Source: Costus lasius (lineage: Eukaryota > Streptophyta > Magnoliopsida > Zingiberales > Costaceae). From it: DNA of 64,000 bases. Made by a program: the position numbers and the translations under genes. The DNA is taken from assembly GCA_027563935.2 (NCBI GenBank), contig CM050450.1:26089439-26153438 (forward strand). The letters are read 5' to 3'. The notes under the pieces were generated by a model. That model worked only from the letters and a program-made list of their open reading frames with translations, was not told the origin of the DNA and ran no database searches. How positions within the stretch are numbered: the stretch's first letter is position 1; every line of letters begins with the position of its first letter. Positions 53,782 through 64,000 of the stretch are shown one piece after another.

Positions 53782-55989
53782 TCAATTTGTCTCTGTGTGC
53801 TCGGAGTCCTCCTCCTCGTCGCTAGTGTGTTGTGTCGATGAAGGTGGGAGACGACGCCGTAATATCTCCTCTATCGCGCGTAAAGAGTCGAGTGTCCTCG
53901 ACTGTCCCTGCTGAAGGCGCGATATGTTGTCGCGCATCCTCCTCTGCTCAACACGCATCTACTCTAGAGAAGGGTCTGGTCGTGCTGATGTAGATGGCCC
54001 GGCAGATGTAGATGGTCTATCAGCGGCTAATGGCTTGACTGGAGGGATATGCTTTGAAATCCTCAGCGGTGAAGGAGGTGAAGCTGCCTGTCTAGGACCT
54101 TCCCCACGAGTGGGATCCATGATCCAGTTCTGCTGAACACGAACCGTAGTACGGTCCATATATGGCAGACTCATCATAATATCAGTACCTCTGAACGTCA
54201 GATGATACGAGCTCCCAAGCCTCGTAACCATCTTAATGGCTACACATGCGTCCATATCTAATCTGGAATTGCCCTTTGCCTCGTTCAACCCTGAGGAGAC
54301 AAAACCAAGGGCAAGGGCAATGGTAGTAATCATGCTTCCCATCACGAGGACTCCTCTCCGTGCTCTAGCAGCTTTATCCATTTGCTTCATGAGGTAAAAC
54401 GGGGTGCTGAGGCGGACTCCAGTCAACATAGCCCATAAGATAAATAGCTCTAAGGATCTGACCATGCTATCGCTCTCTACTCTCCCAAAAATAGTATGTG
54501 CAAGTACTCGATGAACATATCTGAAAACTGGGCTAGATAGGTGTGTGGCTCTGGCGGTCCTCGGATCGAATCCTCCCTCACCAGATATATCTCGCCAGAA
54601 AGTCCTCTCAGTGTAATTGCATGGGCGATATCTAGTACCGCCTGAGGGGAACCCAAATATATGACCAAACTAGTCAAGCGTCAGTACATGGTCTCGGTTC
54701 CCCAACCGGAACGTCATCCTACCAGGATCACTGTCATCATAGTTCCTCAATGTAATTTGGACTGAGCTGAAAAACTCCAGAGTCAGCTGAACATAGGTAG
54801 GATGCCTCTGGTGATAGAAATTCTGCCACCCTATGTTCGTGAATATCCACTGGACGTCATCGAACAATCCTAGGGGCAGCAGTGTCTGAGCATCCCAATA
54901 TCTCACGCTAAGTACTTCCCGAGCAGACATAGCACGGTACCTCATCTCCTGCTCCCGACTCCTGTGTCTGATCTGTAGTGGGTAAGGAGTAAGTACAGGA
55001 GGTGGTGATCGCGCATGTCTCCTCTCTGGTATCTTAGGCTCTGGTATAGCAGGAGACGGCTCAAAAGATGAAGGCTCTGGGGATGGTAAGTGTATCTCTG
55101 GTGATAGTGCTGGCGATGCAGTAACTGGTATCTCAGTGGTATGTGGGGTCTCAGAAGCTGGTGGTGCTGGCTCACTAACAACAGATGGCTCATGTACTAT
55201 TGATGGAGAAGAGCGGAGCTCTGGTATATCTACTGAAATCTCAGGTAATTTCGCAAATATCTCTGGAGATCCATCCTCCTGATCTGGCGATACTAGCGTG
55301 GCAGCCTCAGGGACATGTAGGTCTCCCTAGGCTGAGGCGGGTGAAGGGATCTCCGGAGTCTAGACGGTATCACCTGGAGTGTCCACCTCCATTGTCTGTG
55401 TGTCTGCAGGTGCTGCAAACTCTGATAAATCAGTAGGAGGCACCAGTGTGGCGGACTCCTCTACATCCATCAGAGTGGTATCAGCTACTGTCGGTGCTGG
55501 CGCTGGGGGTGCTACAGAAATCTCATCTGTCTCTACAACTAGTGATAAGGGTCTGGTAACTCTCCTCCCCCAAGTGCTAGTAGCACGACCAGTATGCTTT
55601 CTAGTGTACCATCTCGCGATCCTCTGATCGCGGCTCTCTGGCCTATCAGCAGGCCTCTCTGATATAATCTCCAGCTCTGGGGAGCTGGTTAGCTCGGGCA
55701 CTACCGTCTGTGATGTACTGTGTACTGAGGACGTGCTAGGGGCTGCGGACTTCCTCTCAGTGCTAATCTCGTCAGAGACATTGGGATACTCCCATGGTGT
55801 ATCGGAGGGAGGATATAAGTCGAACGGTATCGGAGACTCTACTGCCGACATCTGTGCTAGCTCAAACCTCTCCGGGAATACTCCATGGACCACCCTATAC
55901 CTAGAATATATAGGAGGGTATGGTCCTCATACACTCTCCTTCCTCATTGCCCCATAGGGTCTGGTCCTCACTGATTTCCTCGGAGCCAT
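53782..55989 (-). pseudogene. ATHILA ORF-1-like gene (env position) of element H, three or more stops
   Basis: From ATG 55989 (MAPRKSVRTRPYG) a single frame can be followed almost to the stop at 53782. In-frame stops are a TGA near 55930, two near 55360-55330 and one near 54670. The first 330 codons are an acidic, Ser/Pro-rich region of low complexity (many PEI, PSP and SEP units), much longer than in C. The ATHILA domain follows: VLSVRYWDAQTLL, GLFDDVQWIFTNIGWQNF, TYVQLTLEFFSSVQI, MTFRLGNRDHVLTL, FGHIFGFP, VLAHTIFGRVESDSMV, then RRGVLVMGSMITT. The C-terminal part has EQRRMRDNISRLQQ, probably coiled coil, and ends in DEEEDSEHTE. Its end is acidic, unlike the Lys/Arg tails in C and G. No membrane span. 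Confidence 0.85.
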
Positions 55990-56780
55990 AGTATCGATCA
56001 AAGCAATCCAATATATACAAATATAGCTCAAAAAACCGTGATGCAACAGTAACTATAAAATCGCCCGTGAAAACTCGGAGGGAAAAAGATCCAAAAATTC
56101 GATCTAAATCCCTCAAACGGATGCTAGATGCATGCAAATCTAGTACTGAGATTGAAAATCGGGTTTTGGAAAAGTTTGCTCACAAATCTGTGCAGAAATG
56201 GGCGTCGAATCAGTTGAAAATGAGTTCTGTGTGCGCTGGCGGACGAACGACGTCTCATCGCGAAATCCGGTGGATGATCGCTGGAAAGCACACGCTGGAA
56301 GTAGGGGAAGGTTCGTGGAAGGGTTTCGTTGCCGCTTGTAGAAGGAATCGTCGAAAATCGGCGAGTTACGAGCATGGGCGTAAACCCTAAGTCGCCCGTC
56401 AAGTTTAAACCGTAAGAACTTACAGTCCATAAAGTCTTCACGGCTTCCGCCGTAATTCTCCTTCAATGTACAGTACCAGCTATATTTAAAATTACGGCTG
56501 CGCGATATTCATGGGTTCGGCCGTAAATTTTGCATTTTGATCTTGGTCTCCTCCGGAAAAATCACAGAAAATTTCTAAAAAATTTATGTATGCAAAACAA
56601 TGAATTTAGAGCATTGTTCTTATAGACAAGTTCATCATAACATACAGATAAAATTGATTACGAAAATTCAAAGCTAAGTTACTAATCACGAAAAATTCAA
56701 AAACTTAATAACAAAATTCAGAGTCTCTGGGTTGCCTCCCAGGCAGTGCTTATTTAAGGTCCTTAGCTTGACCAAAAAAA
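55990..56780 (-). other. Spacer before ATHILA-type gene in element H
   Basis: No gene. At 56440-56530 there are inverted ACGGC/GCCGT modules (for example ACGGC-TTCC-GCCGT at 56448-56461) like those in the H LTR, and a TAAATATA box in sense orientation (56481-56488). The layout parallels the G spacer with a different palindrome. Confidence 0.5.
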
Positions 56781-57460
56781 ATGTTCATTGTCCTTCAGGT
56801 GGATATGAGGCACAGTGAATAATAGGCAGCATTTGTTCTTCATGCCTTTCTAGATAGTTACATGGGTTTAACTTTAAAGTTTGTGATGACTCCCATGTTC
56901 CATCTTTCTTCTTCTTGTCTCTCTCATGCTTTGCCCGATATTCTAAGGGACGTCTATCAATTTCAAAAATATTTCCTTCATTAAACTTATCCTCCTTCAC
57001 TTCAAGGGATTGACGGGAACCTGCAAAATAAAGCGTCTTAGCCCTTAAAGAAGAATCATAAACTAATTTCTATCATTTAAATTCAACGTTAGCTTCTCAT
57101 GCAGCATATCAATTATAACTCTTGTACTTGCCAAAAATGGTCTACCTAGAATAATAGGTGATTTAGTGTCTTCTTCCATTTTAACAATCATGAAATCAGT
57201 CAAGATAGAAAACTTATCAATTTTAACAGACACATTTTCTAAAATTCCTAAAGGTTGCTAAATAAATCCATTAGCAAATTGAAGGCAAGTTCTAGTAGGT
57301 TTAAATTCTCCACTACCTTCTTTCTTAATCATATATGAAGGCATCAAACTAACACTCGATCCTAAGTCACATAAAGCACTCTCAACAAAAAACTTACCAA
57401 CTTGGCAGGGAATTGAAATGTCTCCAGGATCTCTTACCTTTGTTATTTCCGTGTCCATAC
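56781..57460 (-). pseudogene. Protease of element H joined to post-deletion tail
   Basis: The protease core reads VESALCDLGSSVSLMPSYM (near 57380), then LQFANGFI, a stop, LGILENVSVKI and PIILGRPFLAS near 57160-57130, typical of Athila protease with the DLG active site. From about 57060 the expected RT does not follow. An open 71-codon stretch (57000-56785) is basic (ERDKKKKDG) and contains LKLNPCNYLERHEEQ. It may derive from the far end of pol, but I cannot place it. A LGG-containing block near 56740 corresponds to the post-integrase site in C and G. Confidence 0.75.
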
Positions 57461-59093
57461 TTACCTAGTCACCTTTCACCTCAGACTCTCTGATACCAGA
57501 TTTTCCTTGATTTGCTCTAAATAGCCTCTGGGGAAAAGGGATTGGAGGAACATATGCAGGCGGACCTACATATTTCAACTCCTCCCCTTTCTCCTCATTG
57601 TTTTCTAATTCAGGAGTAATGTCCTCAAGTTTGTCCATAGAACCCTCGATAGATTCTCCAGGTGCGTCATTATTTTTGCCACTCACAATAGTGACCGCAA
57701 TTACAATGCTCCATGGGATTCATCTCAGGCTGTCCCGGTAGTGTCCCTGTGGGTCTACTAGTAGAACTCGCTTGTTGAGCAATCTGATTCTCTAACATCT
57801 TTATGTGGGTAGCCAAACCATCCACATGAGATGTCAGCTGCTTGACCGCATCAGCGTGGTCTTCAGTGCTCTTCTGCTGTTTCATGAGAAATCCCTTTAG
57901 CATGGTCTCCAAGTTTGACTTCTGGGGCTTCCCATATTGTCTTGATTGAAAGCCCGATGGTGGCCTATTATTCTATTGAGGATACTGAGGGGGAACTTTC
58001 CCTTGATTGTTCTTGTAGGACAAGTTGGGGTTCATCCTCCATTCTGGATTGTAGGTTGCAGAATATGGGTCATTCACTAGTCTCTGATTGAAATTCCCCA
58101 AGGCATTAACTTGCTTCTGATTAAGATTCTCTTGAGATGAAGCAATAAACTAACAGTCAGATGAATCATGCCCTGTTACACCACACACTTCACAGGAAAC
58201 TGCATTAACGGCAACTGAGGGAAAGGAAAAGAAATCTAACTTCTGTGCTAATGAATCTCCCTTTGCCGCTAAATATGTCAAGGAATCATTATGGTACTTA
58301 CCAAATCCCGTGGAAGTAGTACCTCGCTCACTCAACCTCTGGTTATGGTTCATGCCCATATCCTCAAGTAGAGCTGTCACCTCTTCCACACCTTTGCTCA
58401 TGATTGTTCCTCCAACCACAGCGTCCACCATCAACTTGGTATTATAATCCAATCCATTATAAAAGATGTGGATCAAAACCCATGCTTGGAGTCCATAGTG
58501 TGGGCACATACGCTGGAGCTCCTTGAATCGATCCCAGGCGTCATACAGTAATTCTCCCTCTTGTTGTGCAAAATATGTAATCCTGTTGCGCAGCTGAACA
58601 GTCTTGCTAGGTGGGAAGTATTTGTTCAGAAAGGCTTTGGAGAGCTCGTCCCAGGTAGTAATAGATCCCGCTGGTAATGAATATAGCCAAGCTCTCACAC
58701 AGTCCCTGAGAGAAAAAAGGGAACAATCTTAGTCTTATAGCGTCAGATGAAACTCCATTAACTTTGACAGTATCACAATATTCTAAAAAGATAGCTAGAT
58801 GTAGATTAGGATCCTGATTTGGAGATCCCCCAAATTGATTTTACTGGACCATCGTCATCAATGCTGGTTTGAGTTCAAAGTTATTCGCTTCTACATTAGG
58901 TCGGACTATGCTTGAATTAAAGCCTTATATGTTGGTACAGCGAAGTCCCTCAAAGATTGATTGTTTGCCACCATTGCACCTTCTTCAGAAATCTTCTGAG
59001 TCTGAAACTATAATCTCCTTCGAAGGTGAAATGTACGCTCAATTTCTCGGTCTGCTGGAACTAAAGTACCTGTTCGAGAAATTCTGGATATAC
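57461..59093 (-). pseudogene. Gag of element H, frameshifted
   Basis: In sense order: an N-terminal part with VRPNVEANNFE-like and FGGSPNQDPNLHL blocks (58900-58790, with stops), DAIRLRLF then a one-base shift near 58712, an open core from 58698 (RAWLYSLPAGSITTWDELSKAFL, YFPPSKTVQLRN, LLYDAWDRFKELQRMC, FYNGLDYN), the zinc knuckle CEVCGVTGHDSSDC (58155 area, all four ligands kept), a stop, and then a coiled-coil-like Gln-rich end and the acidic linker with EELKYVGPPAYVPPIPFPQRLF. The exact start is unclear, as the expected ATG region near 59090 is changed. Confidence 0.85.
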
Positions 59094-59226
59094 AATGTGT
59101 AAGTCAAAACAGAAAATAAAATAACAGTCAAAAAGAAAAGAAAAGTAAAAACTAACACTAAAACAAAAGAAAGAAAAGTGTCTAGTCTCTAAACTTATCT
59201 AATAAGTCAATATTAACTAGCCATAG

Positions 59227-59244
59227 TCCCCGGCAACGGCGCCA
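59227..59244 (-). other. Primer binding site of element H (tRNA-Asp)
   Basis: In sense orientation exactly TGGCGCCGTTGCCGGGGA, six bases from the LTR. Confidence 0.88.
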
Positions 59245-59250
59245 AAAACT

Positions 59251-60724
59251 TGATATGTTTTCCGCAAGTGCACGGAATTATCGAAGTAAAAAAAAAAAGA
59301 TATCGTTCCCAACGAGGATTACGTAGTTAAGTACCGACTCTTCGACTTGTTTAAATCTAGGCAAAACAAATGAGTGGTTATGATGAACTTCTAAGCACGA
59401 ACAATTCAAAAGCAGCTATTTAGAGGATTCAAGTTCTAAGAGAATCGGGATTTCTAAGTTTCACCACACTGACTATTATGAATCTTATAAAGATAACTCA
59501 ATCAATAGAAAATATCTATCATAAAAGGAACTTTTCCTAATGTACATATCACCTCCTCTAGGAGTGTAATACGATATTTAATTAAGTTAACTCCCTACTC
59601 TCGTGACAGTTAACCTAACTAAACCCATTATGTTCTATGAAAAGCTGTTTAGATGCTTCAAACGAATCCAACCTACTCTCGTGATTAGATTTGAAGGTTC
59701 AATTGAAATAGATCGGACGTTGCGATTCACCTCTCGGTCCTTCTCACAACGTCTAAAGTGCAATTATACATGGCCAAGGTAAATTACAAAATGAACACAA
59801 CTTCAATCAAATCATGATAGTAAATTCATATAAAAAGAGTATGAATAACGATTAATTCATAAAATTGAACAGGTTAAGCCCTTAATCCCAAAACAAGGAT
59901 CTACTCACTCATGTTCTTAAGGAAATACATGTCTATGAGATGAACAAGCATAGATCTAGTAAAAATTACAAAGAATTCACTAAGTCAACAATAAAATCGG
60001 CTTTTCCCTCGATCTGGAGATGAAGAGTGGAAGATCAATCATTGCTTTTGCATGAAATCTCGTCGGAATATGCTCTGAAACTTGAATTTTGCCCTCGTCA
60101 CCACCGCCGCTTGTGTTCGTCCCCAAAAATCTCTCTAATCCTTGAAAAATCTAATCTTTTATAGTTAGACCGGTTTGGAACCCACCAAGGAACGGTTCTG
60201 CAAAGTTTGGTTCAAATCCGGTTCGAATCGGTGGAGAATCGAGTGAAAAACTCGTCGGGCGGTAGTTTTCACGGTCCGTAACATGTATACGGTTGAGGCC
60301 TAAATGTCTCTGTGTGTATAGCCTTTGTACATAGAAAGTTTCACCAGCCATGATGGATTCACCGCTTCACCCATGGAAGTTTCTATGCATTCAAACACTT
60401 AGCCGTTTTTCGCCTTTCGCTCGACATCAAAATTACGGCTGAGCCATAATTACGACCAAGGCCGTGAATGTTGATTTCTTCACCATTTTTTCTCCAAATT
60501 TGACGTGTAGGCTCGTGATCTCCTCGGGAATCATGCTCTAACTTCAAAACTCATGAAATCCTTCATTTTTGGGAGATTTTACCTATATTTTCAATAAAAC
60601 CAAGAAAAGTGAAGATTCCATGCAAAGTAAAGTAAAAACATTAAAAATTATATAAAATCATTCGATTAAGCCCAAAATATCATGTAAAATATAGGCAAAA
60701 ATATGATAAAAATGCAACGCATCA
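59251..60724 (-). repeat. Element H 5' LTR
   Basis: 1474 bp from TGATATGTTTTCC to GCAACGCATCA in + orientation. TATAAAAG on the minus strand at 60156-60163. ACGGC/GCCGT modules at about 60340-60475. Confidence 0.9.
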
Positions 60725-61354
60725 GCCTTAAATCCAGTAAAAATAAAGGACATCACTCCATGAACTGGTTTAGGAGTTCTCTCAGTCACACTGGTTTTTA
60801 CAGATGATTTATTAAAGATTTTTCAAAAATAACTTGACCTCTTACTTCCTTGCTCGCTAAAGATATTCCTTTTGTGTTTGGCCAGGATTGTATGGATGCC
60901 TTTGTAAGCCTCAAGAAGGCTCTTACCACAGCACTGATAATTCAGCCACCCGATTGGTCGTTACCTTTTGAGTTGATGTGTGACGCAAGTGACCATCCTA
61001 TAGGTGTTGTTCTCAGCCAACACAAGTAGAACAAGTTGCATGCCATCTACTATGCAAGCCACACACTGGACGACAGGCAGATCAATTGTGCCACAAAAGA
61101 GAAGGAGTTTGTTGCTATTGTTTTTTCATTTAATAAATTCTGATTTTATTTAATTGACTCCAAGGTAATTAGTTATATAGGTCATGCAGCCATTTGGTAG
61201 CTTATAAATAAGAAGGATTCAAAATCACGACTGATCAGGTGGATCCACCTACTACAATAATTCGATTTAGAGATCAACTATAAAAAGGACATGGAGAATT
61301 TTATGGCTAATCATCTGTTGTGCCTCATCCAGGGTGATGGAGTAGAGAAAGTGA
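60725..61354 (+). pseudogene. Decayed Gypsy RT/RNase H fragment
   Basis: The + frame shows the end of a Tat/Athila-type RT ([11 protein letters not shown] near 60800) and RNase [95 protein letters not shown] and DLEINYKKDMENFMANHL. At least four stops interrupt it (for example after SQHK near 61028). It is most like the RNase H of element G but on the opposite strand. It is a separate, older element that has been cut by H on the left and by Copia I at 61355 on the right. Confidence 0.85.
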
Positions 61355-63303
61355 TGTTGGGAAACCCCGGGGACATTTTATAATTTTTCAGAGTCATAGA
61401 CATACATACATACATTGCACAGCGGAAGAATGTCACCGAAATAGGCCGGTCCCAAAAACCCAGTGAAGATCGCAAGCAAGAGAGTCGACACGATGAATTA
61501 ACAAATACCTTAAGAGCGATTTGGAGTGATGCCAATGTAGGCGCCCAAGTGTGCGCCCTCTGCAGTTTCACACACACGGATCTCTTGAGTTCTCTTCTTC
61601 CACGCCCGGTGCAAGCCTTGGGAAGAAGATCAAAGCCTTAGGGAGATGCTCCACTTCACTTGTGCCACCAAGAGGAAAGGATGCACCAAGAGAAGAAGGA
61701 AACAAGCCAAGCCGCGAAGCACCAAAGCTCCTTGCGCCAAGAGGAAAGGAGGGAGAAGCTTGCGGCTATAGAAGAAGGAAGATGTGCCCTTGCTCCTAGC
61801 ACTCGCCCCTCTTCTTGTGTTCACGCCTTCAAGGATTGATCACTCATAAGAGGGGTCGGCTAGGTGCTCTTTTATAGGGCAAGAGGTGGTTTATGAAAGG
61901 CTAGGATCAAGACAAGTGGGCGGCTAGGATGAGAAGGTTTGAGGCAAGGAAAGTCTCCAAGACATTTCCATAATTCTCATTCAATCATTCCTTTTGTGCC
62001 CATGCCTTTCTTTGTGTGCCAAGGCCTTGCCTTGAGCCCCAAGCAATGCCATATAGGCATTCATACCATAAGGGATAAAGGGGGGAGGCGCCAATTGCTT
62101 CCTTAATGAAGCAATTTTGCCACCCTAACCCCATTATACCCCTTAGGCGCCAATGAGGTTGGGTTTCTCTCCATTATACCCTTTTAGCCTCTTATCTCTT
62201 CATGAGAACTTGTTATTGGGCCTCATTGGATAATGAGCTAGCCCAAACTCCATTACATGGGTTGATTAAGCACTTGGATCCAATCCAATGCAACCCTAAT
62301 CCAAATGTGACCAATCATGGTCAAATACGGGTCAACCTGCCAAAAATGAAGTTTGGCTCCAATAACATTCTTCCATCTCATCAGGCCCATTGGCGCTAAT
62401 GAAATCTCTCAATTAGATCCGAGTTATCCAATAACTCGATCATAAGGCTTCCCGATCAATACGAGAACTCAAGCATCAAGGTGTGCGACCCTGTAGGTTC
62501 CTCTAACGCTGCCAGTGCTGACCAAAGGTCATCACAAGCAGTGAGTGGCCCCTAGCAGTGCATCGCTGCTACCCAGGTCATTGGAATGGATATCGACATC
62601 GACATCCCCATCATCGCAACTAGGTACAGATGCATTACAGTCTCTTTGCCGAACTGATATCCGATTGGACAAGTGTGTCACAACTTGTTTTCATCCAATC
62701 ACATGGCTATGACTAAAACAGGTTCTTACCTGGGTATGGCCATACACTCTCAGTCATAGAACCATAGAGGAGCTCCATGGATATCATACTTCCTAAGGAA
62801 GGGGCAAATCCTTTGTCTGTCCATTGACCTTCTCATATGAATCATGACATGCTCAATGACAACCGTTATGACCTCCCAACTACAGCAAGGTGTTAGGTTG
62901 TATCAAAGCAAGTCCCTAACCATATAGAATGATCAATGACCTCAAGTCAAGGGATCAATGCATCTCCTGTCACTTGTGAGGATAACTCATGACACCAAGT
63001 CATAGCCTCACAGCGGGTCTATCCAGTATATCCTCCAATGATATACCCATGTGTCTGCGTCCTAACTAGCCCACATACCAGTCTCACAAGTACCATAGCT
63101 GTCCCATATCCACTAAGGTACATCGACTGGGGACTATAGTTCAAGCACAGATCCAATCTGTCTCCATGGACATTATCATGTTAGTACATATGCGCAGATA
63201 TAAACAAACATAGATAATGATAATGCCAGAATGATATATAAATATCAAAGTCAAGTAGTACATTAGTTGACCAAAACTAGGTCCTAGGGCATATACACCA
63301 ACA
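61355..63303 (-). repeat. Copia I 3' LTR
   Basis: 1949 bp; starts TGTTGGGAAACCCC and ends GGGCATATACACCAACA in + orientation. It matches the solo LTR D in reverse complement over long stretches and carries the shared core at 62530-62580. ORFs inside are chance. Confidence 0.9.
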
Positions 63304-63319
63304 ATCTCCCACTTGCACT
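63304..63319 (-). other. Polypurine tract of Copia I
   Basis: Sense AGTGCAAGTGGGAGAT, identical to E and F. Confidence 0.85.
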
Positions 63320-63324
63320 AAGAC

Positions 63325-64000
63325 CTAGAAGTTGAGGAATCTCAACCCCATATCTCTAGCGTGACCATCATGCTTCTGCTGCGCCAAAGCCTTGGTCAAT
63401 GGGTCTGCCAGATTGTTCTCTGTGTCTACTCTGCTAATCTTGACATCACCTCTGTCAATGATCTCTCTGATCAGGTGAAATCTTCTGAGTATGTGTTTGG
63501 ATCTTTGATGAGACCGTGGTTCATTGGCTTGTACAATTGCTCCATTGTTGTCATAGTAGAGTTCAATGGGATCCATTGCACTAGGGACCACCTGAAGATC
63601 ACATAAGAACTTCCTTATCCAAACGGCTTCCTTGGCTGCCTCAAAAGCAGCCACATACTCAGCCTCGGTTGTAGAATCTGCTATGGTGGATTGCTTGAAG
63701 CTCTTCCAACATACAGCGCCTCCATTTATCTTGAACACATAGCCGGCCTGCGATCTAAAGTCATCAGGGTCAGACTGGAATGATGCATCAGTATAGCCCT
63801 GCATACTGAGCTCTTCTTGTCCCCCATAGACCAAGAATAGATCCTTAGTTCTTCTCAGATACTTTAGGATGTTCTTTACAGCCACCCAGTGCTGCAGACC
63901 TGGATTGGATTGGTATCGGCTGGTTATGCTTACAGCATATGCCACATCTGGTCTAGTACACAACATTGCATACATGATCGATCCTACTGCCGAAGCATAA
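63325..64000 (-). CDS. Copia I pol, RT end and RNase H (partial)
   Basis: The minus strand is open from the window edge to a stop at 63325, at least 225 codons. It encodes the end of Copia RT (YASAVGSIMYAMLCTRPDVAY, NILKYLRRTKDLFLVYGG) and RNase H with GYTDASFQSDPDDF, STTEAEYVAAFEAAKEAVWIRKFL, YYDNNGAI, RSKHILRRFHLIREI and NLADPLTKAL, and ends MGLRFLNF. No stop or frameshift is visible. The sequence is closer to E than to F (for example RVDTENNLADPLTKAL in both E and I). Whether the rest of the polyprotein is intact cannot be seen. Confidence 0.92.
   Translation of the reverse strand, partial: YASAVGSIMYAMLCTRPDVAYAVSITSRYQSNPGLQHWVAVKNILKYLRRTKDLFLVYGGQEELSMQGYTDASFQSDPDDFRSQAGYVFKINGGAVCWKSFKQSTIADSTTEAEYVAAFEAAKEAVWIRKFLCDLQVVPSAMDPIELYYDNNGAIVQANEPRSHQRSKHILRRFHLIREIIDRGDVKISRVDTENNLADPLTKALAQQKHDGHARDMGLRFLNF

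Larger units (their letters stand above)
50701..60724 (-). mobile_element. Athila-type Gypsy element H, pol-deleted
   Basis: A Ty3/Gypsy element of the Athila type on the minus strand, about 10.0 kb. It has LTRs at 50701-52086 and 59251-60724, a perfect tRNA-Asp primer site (59227-59244), gag, protease and an ATHILA ORF-1-like gene with an unusually long N-terminal region. RT, RNase H and integrase are missing between 57060 and 56780. No target duplication is visible (TTCTT before, GCCTT after). The left LTR lacks about 80 bases near its outer end, so the left border has been altered. The family differs from C and G in LTR sequence. Confidence 0.9.
61355..64000 (-). mobile_element. Copia element I, 3' part (runs off the window)
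   Basis: A minus-strand Ty1/Copia element with its 3' LTR (61355-63303), polypurine tract and the end of pol in view. The rest is beyond 64000. LTR sequence and pol place it with E, F and the solo LTR D, closest to D and E. The visible coding part is open, so the element might be complete. It interrupts a decayed Gypsy RT fragment. Confidence 0.9.

Noticed and set aside
61551..61799. 82-codon basic ORF
   Set aside because: Within the 3' LTR of Copia I; no homologous frame in D.

Overview
This window is repeat-dense nuclear DNA from a flowering plant. The evidence is the makeup of the DNA: plant-type Ty1/Copia elements, Ty3/Gypsy elements of the Athila type with a tRNA-Asp primer site and an ATHILA ORF-1-like gene, a Tourist-like MITE, and a relic of a plant receptor-like cytoplasmic kinase. 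I cannot name the species. About 86% of the window lies inside recognisable LTR retrotransposons, called A to I here. I see no intact host gene, rRNA, tRNA or CRISPR array. The one long intact reading frame is the 1294-residue gag-pol of Copia element F.

Left third (1-30086) is one nest. The outermost host is Gypsy element A, on the + strand, carrying only gag and protease. Its left LTR was hit by Copia B (ends at 11694). The last codons of B's RNase H were hit by Athila-type element C (555-11370, target duplication ATACT). The right LTR of C was hit by D, a 2.2 kb solo Copia LTR (8258-10483, duplication CCATG). Between gag and protease, A also carries Copia E (minus strand, ends at 28702), whose left LTR was hit by the young Copia F (12752-21818, minus strand, duplication AAACC, LTRs differing at four bases).

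Middle (30087-36795) is the least repetitive part. It is AT-rich and without a recognisable gene, with a 129 bp Tourist-like MITE, a 93 bp tandem duplication, a hairpin and microsatellites. Its right end looks like the start of another repeat that was split by element G.

Right half: Athila element G (36796-48651, minus strand, duplication GGGAG) keeps gag, protease, RT, RNase H, integrase and the ATHILA-type gene, all broken by stops and frameshifts. After 2 kb of other sequence, including a foldback repeat and a decayed kinase fragment present twice, comes Athila element H (50701-60724, minus strand). H has gag, protease and the ATHILA-type gene but no RT or integrase. Then follow a decayed Gypsy RT/RNase H fragment (+ strand) and the LTR and RNase H end of Copia I (minus strand), which runs off the right edge.

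The most interesting signal is regulatory. In C and G, a family-specific palindromic module occurs upstream of the LTR TATA box and again, in several copies, in the spacer before the ATHILA-type gene; in G this spacer has its own TATA-like box. H shows a different palindrome in the same two places. This suggests that the third gene has a separate, LTR-like promoter. Two other RNA-level signals are worth following: paired hairpins with compensating base changes in the leaders of Copia E and F, and a roughly 48 bp core shared by the LTRs of D, E, F and I.
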